In this document: positions 18,261 to 26,910 of the stretch, one piece after another
Numbering within the stretch: the stretch's first letter is position 1
Layout of the letters: every line of letters starts with the position of its first letter
NCBI RefSeq assembly: GCF_000615905.1
Contig: NZ_BAMN01000016.1
Location: 1-47,456 of the forward strand
Origin: Companilactobacillus nodensis DSM 19682 = JCM 14932 = NBRC 107160
GTDB taxonomy: Bacteria; Bacillota; Bacilli; Lactobacillales; Lactobacillaceae
Direction: 5' to 3'
Length of the DNA stretch: 47,456 nt
Translations under genes and position numbers: made by a program
Notes under the pieces: model-generated
Told to the model about the DNA's origin: nothing
Seen by the model: the letters and a program-made list of their open reading frames with translations, nothing else
Database searches by the model: none

Positions 18261-19937
18261 CTATCTAAACATTGTTTTAGCAGCTCTAGCCATAACCTTA
18301 GGATCCTTTTCATAGTGATGCATTGGCGTCATTTCTGTCAAAGGAATTCCTAATAGTGTATATACAGCTCTTTGAGCTGCTCTGAATGAATATTGCTCTG
18401 TAAATACCATATCAAATGGTTGTTCACAGAATTGACTGATAAATGCCAAGTTCTTGCTGTGCTTTGGAACAACATCTGGACGATCTCCGACCGCTCTTTG
18501 GTTGAACATTGCGCTAGCATATGGAAGATATACAGGAATCACATTAACGATACTATCCATAATTTCTTGTGTGTGATTCTTGATGTTATCTTTACTTGGA
18601 TCAACTTCAGCCAAGTGACCCAGTAATTCTTGAAGCATCTCTTTACCAGTCATCTCAATAACTGGTTTTTGTACATAATCCCCATTGCGACGTGGATACA
18701 TGAAGTAACCCCAGAATGTTGATTCATTTGGTTTTTGTGCCTTAAAGTGAGGTTGATGGTGAATAACTAACGACATCAAAGATGTACTGTCGATCCATGT
18801 ATTCAAGGCATTACCAGGTTCTTGTTCTGTAATACGTGAGATCTCGTTAAGTAAGAAATGATTATTAGTTGTAACCGTGAAGCTCAACCATTCACTTTGA
18901 GTACGATCACCAAAGAATTTATCAGGATTACCTAATTGATAGAATTTATTTGCGGCTTTCTTCCAAAGTGCAGCACTTGGAGCATACTCATCTTTTTCAG
19001 TAATTGCAGTATTGATATCACCAATCGATGAACTATCAGTAATTGACCCATTAGTATCAAAGACTAAGTCATTCTCATCAATATCGAGATGACCTTCTTT
19101 ATTATCATTATCTACTTCTTCATACTTCAAGCCAGTAACGATAATATCATCTTGTAATGGTGTATCTTTGAATTCAATATCTGTAACTTTACGATTATTA
19201 ATGAATGTTACACCACGATCTTCCAAGTACTTACGCATTGGCAAAATAATACTTTCATATTGGTTATATGGTGATCTTGTTACACCTTCCAATGTATTGA
19301 TACGTGTGAATTCAAGAATCATCCGATTCATATAACGACGTAATTCAACTGCTGAACTGGCACGTTTGAATGCAAATGTTGTTTGCCACATGTACCAGAA
19401 ATTAGTTGTGAAGAAATGTGGGCTGCTTGCAAAATACTCCGCAATGCTGACATTATTTAGCCGTTCCTCATCTTTTTCAGGCATCATCATTAACTTAGTC
19501 AACAACATTCTGTCCTTATTGTTGAATTGCATGTGTCTGTAATTATCTTTATTGTTCTTAACACGTGGTCCATTATGGTCGATCAAACGACCCACATCGT
19601 GTGTTGGATGTGCGTGATCAAAATTAAGAATATCGTCTGTAACTGTTTGACCCGGATTGTCCAATGATGGTACTGAACGTAAAACATCCCAAAGATTCTC
19701 AAATGTTTCTTCATTCAACATACGACCACCTTTGGCCAAGAAACCTTTGTTATTGGACAAGGCTTGATTACTATATTCATTTTCATAGTCAGAAACTGCA
19801 GCACCATCATTGGCACCGTGTTCTTCCAGTCCCATCATAGTGATTTGGTCACCCTTGAAACCACCGTCACGGATCAAATAAATACCTGCAGCTAAATTAC
19901 CGATACCAGTACCAATCATATAAGCTTTTCTCGTCAT
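18261..19937 (-). CDS. ohyA: Oleate hydratase (67-kDa myosin-cross-reactive antigen family)
   Basis: 558 aa from ATG 19937; an in-frame TTG six codons earlier is rejected because the GGAGG ribosome site lies inside that extension, 7 nt before this ATG. FAD-binding start RKAYMIGTGIGNLAAGIYLIRDG is slightly variant from the usual GxGxxxL motif. Strong family segments: MMGLEEHGANDGAAV, KGGRMLNEETFENLWD, FWYMWQTTFAF and FISQFCEQPFDMVFTEQYS near the end. The enzyme hydrates the cis-9 double bond of free oleate and linoleate to 10-hydroxy acids and is usually a fatty-acid tolerance function. Monocistronic with clear promoter and terminator. Confidence 0.92.
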   Translation of the reverse strand: MTRKAYMIGTGIGNLAAGIYLIRDGGFKGDQITMMGLEEHGANDGAAVSDYENEYSNQALSNNKGFLAKGGRMLNEETFENLWDVLRSVPSLDNPGQTVTDDILNFDHAHPTHDVGRLIDHNGPRVKNNKDNYRHMQFNNKDRMLLTKLMMMPEKDEERLNNVSIAEYFASSPHFFTTNFWYMWQTTFAFKRASSAVELRRYMNRMILEFTRINTLEGVTRSPYNQYESIILPMRKYLEDRGVTFINNRKVTDIEFKDTPLQDDIIVTGLKYEEVDNDNKEGHLDIDENDLVFDTNGSITDSSSIGDINTAITEKDEYAPSAALWKKAANKFYQLGNPDKFFGDRTQSEWLSFTVTTNNHFLLNEISRITEQEPGNALNTWIDSTSLMSLVIHHQPHFKAQKPNESTFWGYFMYPRRNGDYVQKPVIEMTGKEMLQELLGHLAEVDPSKDNIKNHTQEIMDSIVNVIPVYLPYASAMFNQRAVGDRPDVVPKHSKNLAFISQFCEQPFDMVFTEQYSFRAAQRAVYTLLGIPLTEMTPMHHYEKDPKVMARAAKTMFR

Positions 19938-19976
19938 ATTATGACCTCCGTTCAAATTGTTACTCCCTACAACCTA

Positions 19977-20005
19977 AATATAGCTAGTTTGCGAACAAAT
20001 GTAAA
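19977..20005 (-). promoter_or_regulatory. Sigma-A-type promoter of ohyA
   Basis: Minus strand TTTACA, 17-nt spacer, TATATT; predicted start about 33 nt before the ribosome-site-supported ATG. Confidence 0.65.
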
Positions 20006-20071
20006 GGCTTTCTAAAATATATAGCTAAAAATTGATAAATATATAATTTATTTTTTGATAATTGATTTAAT

Positions 20072-20101
20072 AAAAAAGACAGGACAATTAAGCCCCGTCT
20101 T
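20072..20101 (-). terminator. Terminator after ackA
   Basis: Minus strand AAGACGGGGC with GTCCTGTCTT (10 bp, two G-U), 7-nt loop, then T run; overlaps the region just past the ackA stop and closes the comG-ytxK-ackA gene run. Confidence 0.85.
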
Positions 20102-21289
20102 CTATTTTGTTAATCTAACTACATCACGAACAATCATTAACTCTTCGTCTGTTGGAACAACTAATACATCGACTGATGAATCATCAGTACTGATCTTACG
20201 GATTCCCTTGCCATTTTCGTTGGCATCCTTATCAATCTTAACACCCATATAATTGAAGCTATTAGCGATCAATTCACGGATCCAAGGATTTCCTTCACCC
20301 ATTCCAGCAGTGAACAGAATCACATCTGTACCACCGAGTAAGGCAATATATGAACCGATATACTTAACAATACGATTAATGAAGATTTCAATTGCTAATT
20401 CAGAACGCTTGTTGTCATCCTTTGTAGCAATCAAATCACGCATATCAGGTGAAACACCTGAGATACCAAGTAATCCGGATTTGTTATTTAGAATATCGAT
20501 CATATCTTGAATATCAGTGATCTTAAGTTTTTGCATTAAGAATGCAACCAATGAAGCATCAATATCACCTGAACGTGTACTCATGGTAATACCTGCAAGC
20601 GGTGTGAATCCCATTGATGTATCAACAGACTTGCCACCTTTAATAGCATCGATTGAAGCACCACTACCCAAGTGAGCAGAAATGATCTTCAAATCTTCAA
20701 TTGGTTTGCCCAAGAAGTCAGCAGCAGCCTTTGAAACATAGCGGTGGCTAGTTCCATGTGCACCAAACTTACGAACACCATATTTTTCGTAATATTCATA
20801 TGGCAAACTGTATAGATAATTTACGGGATCCATTGTTTGATGGAACGATGTATCAAATACAGCAACCTGAGGAACATCTGGAAGAATCTTCTCAAATGCT
20901 TCGATACCAGCAGCTTGGCCAGGGTTATGCAATGGAGCAAACTCTGACAAGTCCTTGATCTGTTTGATAACCTCTGGTGTTACAACGGCTGAATCCTTAA
21001 AAATATTTCCACCGGCAACAACACGATGACCGATACCAGTGATTTCATCATAACTACCGATGATCTTCATTTCCAACAATTTTTCCAACATCATATTAAC
21101 AGCTGTAATGTGATCTGGAATATCGCCAACCTTGCTGAATTTTTCACCATTATACTTAACTTCAAACACTGAGTCTGATAGACCGAGACGATCTACCATC
21201 CCTTTGGCAATTACATTTTCTTCTGGATATGAATAAAGTTTCCATTTTAATGTAGAACTACCTGAATTAACTGCAATAATCTTCGACAT
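20102..21289 (-). CDS. ackA: Acetate kinase
   Basis: 395 aa from ATG 21289 (an in-frame GTG lies three codons upstream; the AGGTG site fits the ATG). Motifs: IIAVNSGSSTLKWKLY at the N-terminus, HRVVAGG near 88, AVFDTSFHQTM near 143, HGTSHRYVS near 177, HLGSGAS near 206, MSTRSGDIDASL near 238, LFTAGMGEG near 325. It makes ATP from acetyl phosphate and completes the Pta-AckA route with the pta gene at 44261. Placement after the methyltransferase and comG genes is the usual lactobacillus order; the gap to the upstream stop is about 9 bp. Confidence 0.95.
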   Translation of the reverse strand: MSKIIAVNSGSSTLKWKLYSYPEENVIAKGMVDRLGLSDSVFEVKYNGEKFSKVGDIPDHITAVNMMLEKLLEMKIIGSYDEITGIGHRVVAGGNIFKDSAVVTPEVIKQIKDLSEFAPLHNPGQAAGIEAFEKILPDVPQVAVFDTSFHQTMDPVNYLYSLPYEYYEKYGVRKFGAHGTSHRYVSKAAADFLGKPIEDLKIISAHLGSGASIDAIKGGKSVDTSMGFTPLAGITMSTRSGDIDASLVAFLMQKLKITDIQDMIDILNNKSGLLGISGVSPDMRDLIATKDDNKRSELAIEIFINRIVKYIGSYIALLGGTDVILFTAGMGEGNPWIRELIANSFNYMGVKIDKDANENGKGIRKISTDDSSVDVLVVPTDEELMIVRDVVRLTK

Positions 21290-21298
21290 GCTATTCAC

Positions 21299-22314
21299 CT
21301 AACCTTTAAAGTTGTTTCTTGCCCAATCTTGTAATTGATCTTTGAATCCCTCAAATAATTTTGGTTGATTCGTATCTGGAATTGTACCCATCAAAACGTT
21401 ATCTGCTTGCTTAGAATTGCCACCATGCTTTTGTAGTACGACGACCGCTTTTTGTGCTTCTTTGGAAGCAAATAAGTTTGAAGGCAAATCTAATACTGCT
21501 TGTAGATAAACGCTAGAAACCATCCATTCAGAAAGCTTCTTGGCTTGTTCTGTCTGGAAGATCTGTGACGGCACAATGAAGATACCAACACCACCATCAT
21601 TCAAATTATTCATAGTTTGTTCAATCAAGAGATGATGTGCATATGAATGTCCTTCATCTGACTTGGTCTTGAACTTGGCAGCATTCTCGTCAATTGGATA
21701 ATATCCAACTGGCAAGTCAGCAATTGCCATATCAATGTCTGTAACTTCCCACTCTGAGATACCGTCTTGATGGTAAGCATCAAGATTGATATTCATACTT
21801 CACTGAATGATTTTGATAAAGCAACCAAGCCATCATCATTATCGATTGCGGCTGCGTTAATTTTGAAATCACCAGCTTGTTGTAATTGTTGGATAAACTC
21901 AATTAAGAAATTACCTGTACCAACTGTCGGATCAATCAAGTTCAATTCATTCTTACCCTCTGAATGCAAGATTTCAAAAGCAATCAGACTAGCAATCAAT
22001 CCAATCATATCGGGTGTCATCAATTTGTTGACTTCAGAATTATCAACTTTTTGGTCTTTGATGATATTAACTGTAATAGCTTGTTTCAATTGTGCTGGAG
22101 TCAATCGTAATTGTCTGAGTTCAGCATAAATCTTTTCTAATCGTGACACTGTTTCTTCATCGGGAGCACCGTTTTCTACAAACACGTGCCCATCTGCAAT
22201 ATTAGTCAAGTTTTCGGACAAAGCATCCAAATAACTAGTACCAAGTGACTTCTTTAGTAAAGTGGTAGCTTGATCTAATTGATCATAGTACTTTTGCATA
22301 TTCTCTTCTGCCAT
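21299..22314 (-). pseudogene. ytxK: YtxK-type class I SAM-dependent N6-methyltransferase, frameshifted
   Basis: The first part (22314 to about 21795, 173 codons) holds the SAM-binding motif LIDPTVGTGNFLIEF near residue 135. The second (to 21299) begins MNINLDAYHQDGISEWE and holds the catalytic-loop equivalent IADLPVGYYP plus the HSYAHHLLIEQ segment. Neither half can work alone, and homologues are single proteins of about 335 aa. The junction reads GTATGA, where a GTN ATG AAT reading lacks one base, giving a false ATGA overlap. The protein is a predicted methyltransferase encoded between comG and ackA in lactobacilli and bacilli. Its substrate is not established from sequence. Confidence 0.8.
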
Positions 22315-22344
22315 AATTTACCTCTTTAATAACATACTAAAATA

Positions 22345-22578
22345 TTACCGTCGAAAGCGATTTAATTCAAGGGGTTGTAGCGTTTCCATAAATTTAACGT
22401 TATTAATTTTAGTGTTGTTAATAATTTCTTGCCGATATTTCTCATCAAGTTTTTGATAATTTCTAACTTGTCTTTCAAAATAAGCATTACTAAATCCTAT
22501 CACTAAAACGGCAATAGATAAAATCATAACTGCATTGAGAATAATAGTTCCTGATTTTTTACGATTGATTCGGTTCAT
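22345..22578 (-). CDS. comGG: ComGG-like minor pseudopilin
   Basis: 77 aa. Residues 1-8 are basic (MNRINRKK), residues 9-33 are a hydrophobic helix (SGTIILNAVMILSIAVLVIGFSNAY), followed by a charged amphipathic tail. No classic GFxxxE prepilin site is present, which is usual for ComGG. Its start overlaps the end of the repaired comGF by 20 bp. Identified mainly by position as the last comG gene; it is short for the family. Confidence 0.65.
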   Translation of the reverse strand: MNRINRKKSGTIILNAVMILSIAVLVIGFSNAYFERQVRNYQKLDEKYRQEIINNTKINNVKFMETLQPLELNRFRR

Positions 22579-23010
22579 TAATTAAGTACATCTCAGACTT
22601 TCGACCAGATTTATCGGTTGTACGAATCACATAAACATTGCCTTTTTGCTCAAACTTAATCTTTTTTAAATTTACCAAAACTGGCATATGCCTCCAACTT
22701 CGGCTCCTGTCATACGCAGCATATTGTTCTGGTATGATTCAATTGAGTATCGTTTGTTACCAGACACTTCGAAGATTATTTGTTGATCATTACTTTCTAG
22801 TACTTTGGAATGCAAAAACAAATCTTGAATCCGTTCGTTTGAAATGTGCCAGCGTAATACTTCACTTCTTGTATTAGATTCTACTTTTTTAACTATCTGA
22901 AGTGATTGTTGTAATATTCCTAGAGTCATGACAGTTACCAACAACGCAATTACGGCTTCGGCTAACATAAATCCTTCATGGCGACTTCTGCATATAAAAG
23001 GTTTTCCCAT
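22559..23010 (-). pseudogene. comGF: ComGF-like minor pseudopilin, frameshifted
   Basis: The N-terminal part has the prepilin-like start HEGFMLAEAVIALLVTVMTLGILQQSLQ (from about residue 11). The open frame ends at 22672 as GGICQFW, but a second frame from ATG 22687 continues MPVLVNLKKIKFEQKGNVYVIRTTDKSGRKSEMYLINEPNQS to a stop at 22559. This is the typical beta-rich ComGF tail. Adding one base near 22688 (GGC CAT ATG for GGCATATG) gives about 150 aa, the normal ComGF size. The tail overlaps the comGG start by 20 bp, as comG genes often do. Confidence 0.75.
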
Positions 23011-23269
23011 TCACTTCCACCACCATTTCATTTTTGGTTTGACTGTATTTATAATGTTTCCCATCAATCATAATTGTGTCAGGCATATTTTCATGCCTGA
23101 TATGCAATAACATAACTTTATGAGCACTCGCACGCTCTTCCCAATTATTGATGATGTGAAATTGTTCACTGACACAATACGAGAGAGTCAAAATAATCAT
23201 CACAGAAATTGCCAATGTTATGAGCGATTCCAGTAGAATGAATCCTGATCTACTTCTCAACCAACTCAC
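22976..23269 (-). CDS. comGE: ComGE-like minor pseudopilin
   Basis: 97 aa with a type IV prepilin-like N-terminus: basic leader MSWLRSRS, then GFILLESLITLAISVMIILTLSY (Gly-1, Glu+5 arrangement for ComC peptidase). Overlaps comGD by 20 bp upstream and comGF by 35 bp downstream. Minor pseudopilins prime or tip the ComGC filament that draws DNA to the membrane. Confidence 0.72.
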   Translation of the reverse strand: MSWLRSRSGFILLESLITLAISVMIILTLSYCVSEQFHIINNWEERASAHKVMLLHIRHENMPDTIMIDGKHYKYSQTKNEMVVEVNGKTFYMQKSP

Positions 23270-23714
23270 CCCACATCATCTGAATTGCATAATGATAGAT
23301 TCGGTGCGTAGCAGTTGATTTCAGTTCAATAGTTCTAGGACTATTAGCCCCATTTTCACTCACGTTAATTGTAATATCGTGACCACGGTTACTCTTGAGT
23401 GTTTTTGGTAGCTTGATTTCTTGAGAAAACTTTCCACTACGAGTGTAATCGTTGAAAGTCATAGTATTAGTATCGTATTCGTAAAAGAAAGTCGTCCGTC
23501 GTTTATTCAAGTACGAGTAATTCAGCATGTTGTGCCAATTTACTTTGAACTGATTGATAGTTTGTTTTTCTTCAATTTGCTGACGGTAATTCTGCAACCC
23601 ATAAATTGAAACGGAGATTAGCGTACAAAAGATTGATAGTGATATTACTGCTTCTATTAAAGTGAAAGCTTTACTTTGATGTTGTAGTAGCTTTCTTAAC
23701 AGATTTAACTTCAA
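23250..23714 (-). CDS. comGD: ComGD-like minor pseudopilin
   Basis: Prepilin site KAFTLIEAVISLSIFCTLISVSIYGLQ. The frame is open further upstream into comGC (to an ATG at 23789, another at 23735), but long overlap makes those unlikely. I prefer TTG 23714, preceded by AAAGGA at 7-nt spacing, giving 154 aa with a short basic leader (LKLNLLRKLLQHQS). The start is uncertain; the stop at 23250 is firm. It overlaps comGC by 44 bp and comGE by 20 bp. Confidence 0.75.
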   Translation of the reverse strand: MKLNLLRKLLQHQSKAFTLIEAVISLSIFCTLISVSIYGLQNYRQQIEEKQTINQFKVNWHNMLNYSYLNKRRTTFFYEYDTNTMTFNDYTRSGKFSQEIKLPKTLKSNRGHDITINVSENGANSPRTIELKSTATHRIYHYAIQMMWGELVEK

Positions 23715-24045
23715 ATGAAAGTCCTTTATCTTTGTCATCCACTTTTGTAATTTCATAATTATCACCAATTCTTTTGAACTGTTTGTCACTAATATAGCCT
23801 TTTAACTTCAATGCCGTCCAATTTGGAACTGAATTACCATTGCTATTATCAGTATCAGAATCATACATATCAACTTGTGTCTGTAAAGTTGTCTTAAATG
23901 CTTCTTCACTCTTAGTGCTTGCATTATTTTTTTGCGCGCCAAGGTTGGGAATCATCACCAACAACAGTAGTGAAATAATAAATAGTACGATCACCATTTC
24001 AATTAGTGTAAAAGCTTTTTTAGTTTTCTTAATAATTTTCTTCAT
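23671..24045 (-). CDS. comGC: Major competence pseudopilin ComGC
   Basis: 124 aa. Basic leader MKKIIKKTKK, then the class 3 signal AFTLIEMVIVLFIISLLLLVMIPNL with Glu+5, and a soluble tail with WTALKLKGYISDKQ, typical of ComGC. It is the main subunit of the transformation pseudopilus, processed by the ComC prepilin peptidase (not in this window). The C-terminal KKATTTSK tail is a little longer than usual. It starts only 2 bp after the comGB stop. Confidence 0.9.
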   Translation of the reverse strand: MKKIIKKTKKAFTLIEMVIVLFIISLLLLVMIPNLGAQKNNASTKSEEAFKTTLQTQVDMYDSDTDNSNGNSVPNWTALKLKGYISDKQFKRIGDNYEITKVDDKDKGLSFEVKSVKKATTTSK

Positions 24046-24047
24046 GG

Positions 24048-25073
24048 TTAAGTTAACCCCTTCATCATTCCGTAAACCGGGAGCAACACAATCAAGTAAG
24101 TAACGAGTATCACGATTGCAATAACTCCAAACAAGATTGGCTGCACCAAGTTTAGTATTTTTTTTAGTCTTCTCTGTGTTTCTTCGAATTTCAACTCGGA
24201 CATAAGAATTAAATCCTGTCCAATTTCTTTGGTACTCCCGCCGGATTGAAGGATCATCTTCAATTCATTGGGCAACAATGGTTCATTTTCAATCAATGAA
24301 TAGATATTCTTACCACAACCCATACCAGTACTAAACTTATACGAGAGTGCACATTGTATCGAACCTTGCTCAAATAACTGACTTGATGAACAAATATCAT
24401 GGAGATTCATTCCACTACCAACTTGCATCCCCAGTCCTTGCAAAATAATAAACTGAAAAAAGCTTGCGTATGTTTTTCCGATAATGGGAAGCTTGATCAA
24501 GACTGTTGCTCGCTGATATTCAGTCATTTTTTTTAATCTATAAATAAAATATGTTATCCCGACAAATGTTAATACAATTAAAGAAATAATCGACATAATA
24601 AATATATTTATCAAATCACTATCATTGGCTAAATTCATTTGAGGAATGATATAAACTTTCATCCCCACCAACATCACTACCAAGAACAGCATGATAAAAG
24701 CCGGATAAGCTAATAAATCCATCAACTTTTCTTTTTGTCGAGATTTGTTTTGTAGAATCATGCCACTTTGAAACAGCGTCTGTTGTAGTCCGCCATTACT
24801 TTGGGCAATCATTAATTGATTATTTATCACTGGTGGCAACTTCAGATGGCGCATTGCATGAGCTATCATTTCACCCATTTGCAAATCCTGATAAATCAAA
24901 TCAAAAATATCATTCTTATCTTCTAGCATTTTTAAACAATTAATAGCTTGTTTAATCGAAAAACCATTCATAGTTAAACGGCTCAGCACCAATAGATATT
25001 CTGCCTGTTTTTGTGGCTTTAACTTTTTATCCGTAAATAAATTCTTGGTAAGTATCTTCATCGATATATCCAT
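24048..25073 (-). CDS. comGB: ComGB, polytopic assembly protein of the competence pseudopilus
   Basis: 341 aa, GspF/PilC-type membrane protein with two cytoplasmic T2SSF domains. Hydrophobic segments lie near residues 120-140, 165-190 and 310-335, ending LIVLLPVYGMMKGL. It anchors the ComGA ATPase at the membrane. The annotated ATG overlaps comGA by 47 bp; the ATG four codons later (25061, MKILTKNLF) is an alternative start. Confidence 0.88.
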   Translation of the reverse strand: MDISMKILTKNLFTDKKLKPQKQAEYLLVLSRLTMNGFSIKQAINCLKMLEDKNDIFDLIYQDLQMGEMIAHAMRHLKLPPVINNQLMIAQSNGGLQQTLFQSGMILQNKSRQKEKLMDLLAYPAFIMLFLVVMLVGMKVYIIPQMNLANDSDLINIFIMSIISLIVLTFVGITYFIYRLKKMTEYQRATVLIKLPIIGKTYASFFQFIILQGLGMQVGSGMNLHDICSSSQLFEQGSIQCALSYKFSTGMGCGKNIYSLIENEPLLPNELKMILQSGGSTKEIGQDLILMSELKFEETQRRLKKILNLVQPILFGVIAIVILVTYLIVLLPVYGMMKGLT

Positions 25074-25994
25074 CTTGAAAAGTATTTTTTATCATCTGAG
25101 TCCAATTATTATCAACCTCATTCGTATCGATAAACTCTTTAATATGTTCTGTATCAATCAAATCAACAAACAACTCCATCCGATTGATAGTTGGAACTAA
25201 TCTTTGATATGAAATCAAATTAACTGAATTCGTGATTTCCAGATCATTTATCCCAAATTGTTTTAGTCTTTGAATTACAGAATATTTCGACTTACCATGA
25301 ATCGTGGTCAGCACTGTGTAGCCGCATAATGCAGCTTGCATAGCCTGCTGCGCTGTTTTACTATCACGTATTTCTCCAATGATCAGTACCTCTGGACGAT
25401 GGCGCAGACTTGTCTTGATCAACTCTTCATATGTCATACCGGAATCTTCGTTAACTTGTAGCTGCAAAAACGAATCCTCAACGATCTCGATTGGATCTTC
25501 AATACACATAACAGTTTTATTAGCTGATAAATATCTGCCGAGTGCATACATCAATGATGTTTTACCCGAACCCATGGGACCAGCAAAAATCATCATCCTT
25601 TTCGCTTAGCAGTTGGGAGTAACTCATTCAAAATATCCTGGTCCATTTCAGTACTCAATGCCTGTGGATAAATCAATCGAATCACGATTGACTCTCGATT
25701 TCTGAAGTCTCCAACAGCTGAGATTCGAATATGGATCCGATGATTCTGAAAGTAAAAACTAAAAGAACCTTTTTGAGATCTCCGTCTTTCAGAAACATCT
25801 AATCCGCCATTAAATTTCAAAAAATTAATGATTGCCGATGTTTCATCCAATGTATATTCAGCAAACGTATATCGTCCATTATCATTGCGTGCTTCGATCA
25901 GGTATGAATTCTCCTTAGGGAAAAAATAAATATCTGATACCATGCTTTTGCAGGCATTCAACAATAAACCATTAGCCATCGTTTCAGTGGTCAT
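25027..25994 (-). pseudogene. comGA: ComGA traffic ATPase of the competence pseudopilus, frameshifted
   Basis: The N-terminal part (25994 to about 25594) has the N2-type domain (ANGLLLNACKSMVSDIYFFP, DVSERRRSQKGSFSF). The ATPase core follows in another frame to 25027: Walker A FAGPMGSGKTSLMYAL, Asp box EDPIEI, Walker B LIIGEIRDSKTAQQAMQAAL, His box LTTIHGKS. Sum of about 322-323 aa equals normal ComGA. The junction GGATGATG lacks one base (a GGN ATG ATG reading is expected), giving a false 4-bp overlap. Strong AAGGAGG site at the first ATG. If real, the break would abolish natural transformation. Confidence 0.85.
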
Positions 25995-26023
25995 GTCATT
26001 CCTCCTTATACTTAAAATTACGT

Positions 26024-26062
26024 AAAAAAAAAGACCGCAAACTTAAAAGTTTGCGATCTTTA
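26024..26062 (-). terminator. Terminator between yebC and comGA
   Basis: Minus strand AAAGATCGCAAAC with GTTTGCGGTCTTT (one G-U) and a T run of nine. Only 29 bp separate the last T from the comGA start codon, so the comG promoter must overlap or abut it. Confidence 0.9.
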
Positions 26063-26072
26063 TTATTTGTGA

Positions 26073-26807
26073 CTATTCTTCGTCATCATCAGGAGCTGCT
26101 GTATAAACTTCTGAAACATCATCATCGTCTTCTAATTGATCGATCATGTGTTCAAATTGTTCTTGTTTATCTTCAGGAACTGGTGTTGTGTTTTGAGGGA
26201 TCATTGTTAATTCAGCATTAGCAATCTCATAACCCTTTGCGATCAGTCCATCACGAACTGCAGCAAATTCTTTGGCATCAGTATAAATTTCAAATGCTTC
26301 ATCTGATGTTTGTAAATCATCTGCTCCAAGATCCATGATGTCCAAAAGAACTTCATCTTCGTCTTGTGTATTCTTTGAACGATCAAGTACAAGGTAACCT
26401 TTACGGTCGAACATGTATGCAACTGATCCACTAGAACCCATGCTACCTCCGTTACGAGTAAACGCAACACGTACGGCAGAGGCTGTTCTGTTCTTGTTAT
26501 CTGTTAAAGCTTCAACTAAAACTGCAACTCCACCTGGAGCATAGCCTTCGTATGTAACCTCATCATAATGTTCTTCACTGCCACCTTCGGCCTTATCTAA
26601 GGCACGCTTGATATTATCTTTAGGCATGTTAGCTGCACGAGCTTTATCTACTATTAAACGGAGAGCAGCGTTACTGTCCGGATCGGCACCACCCGATTTT
26701 GCTGCCATGAATAATTCACGTGATAGTTTTTGGAAAATCTTGCCACGCTTTGAATCTTGGGCATTTTTTCTACCCTGGATGTTATGCCATTTTGAGTGTC
26801 CTGACAT
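26073..26807 (-). CDS. yebC: YebC/PmpR family protein
   Basis: 244 aa, canonical start [31 protein letters not shown] and the conserved [29 protein letters not shown] and [23 protein letters not shown] segments. The family is described both as a DNA-binding regulator and, more recently, as a translation factor acting on difficult stretches; sequence does not choose. The acidic tail [19 protein letters not shown] is normal for Gram-positive members. Own promoter and strong terminator. Confidence 0.93.
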   Translation of the reverse strand: MSGHSKWHNIQGRKNAQDSKRGKIFQKLSRELFMAAKSGGADPDSNAALRLIVDKARAANMPKDNIKRALDKAEGGSEEHYDEVTYEGYAPGGVAVLVEALTDNKNRTASAVRVAFTRNGGSMGSSGSVAYMFDRKGYLVLDRSKNTQDEDEVLLDIMDLGADDLQTSDEAFEIYTDAKEFAAVRDGLIAKGYEIANAELTMIPQNTTPVPEDKQEQFEHMIDQLEDDDDVSEVYTAAPDDDEE

Positions 26808-26848
26808 TTCTGCTTCCTTCTTTCGTCAATAATTGTAAACCAGGTAAT

Positions 26849-26877
26849 ATAATATCAAACTATGCCCGTCATTTCAA
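26849..26877 (-). promoter_or_regulatory. Sigma-A-type promoter of yebC
   Basis: Minus strand TTGAAA, 17-nt spacer, TATTAT, about 40 nt upstream of the yebC start codon; it lies between yebC and the end of the surface-protein gene. Confidence 0.6.
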
Positions 26878-26910
26878 TGTATTACAATCAATTAACTACT
26901 TGTTAAGAAA

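Noticed and set aside
21299-22314. Two separate genes joined by ATGA overlap (also at 25593-25596 and 12700-12703)
   Set aside because: Each half lacks part of one catalytic domain, and the joined length equals the single-gene family; the overlaps are by-products of single-base loss.
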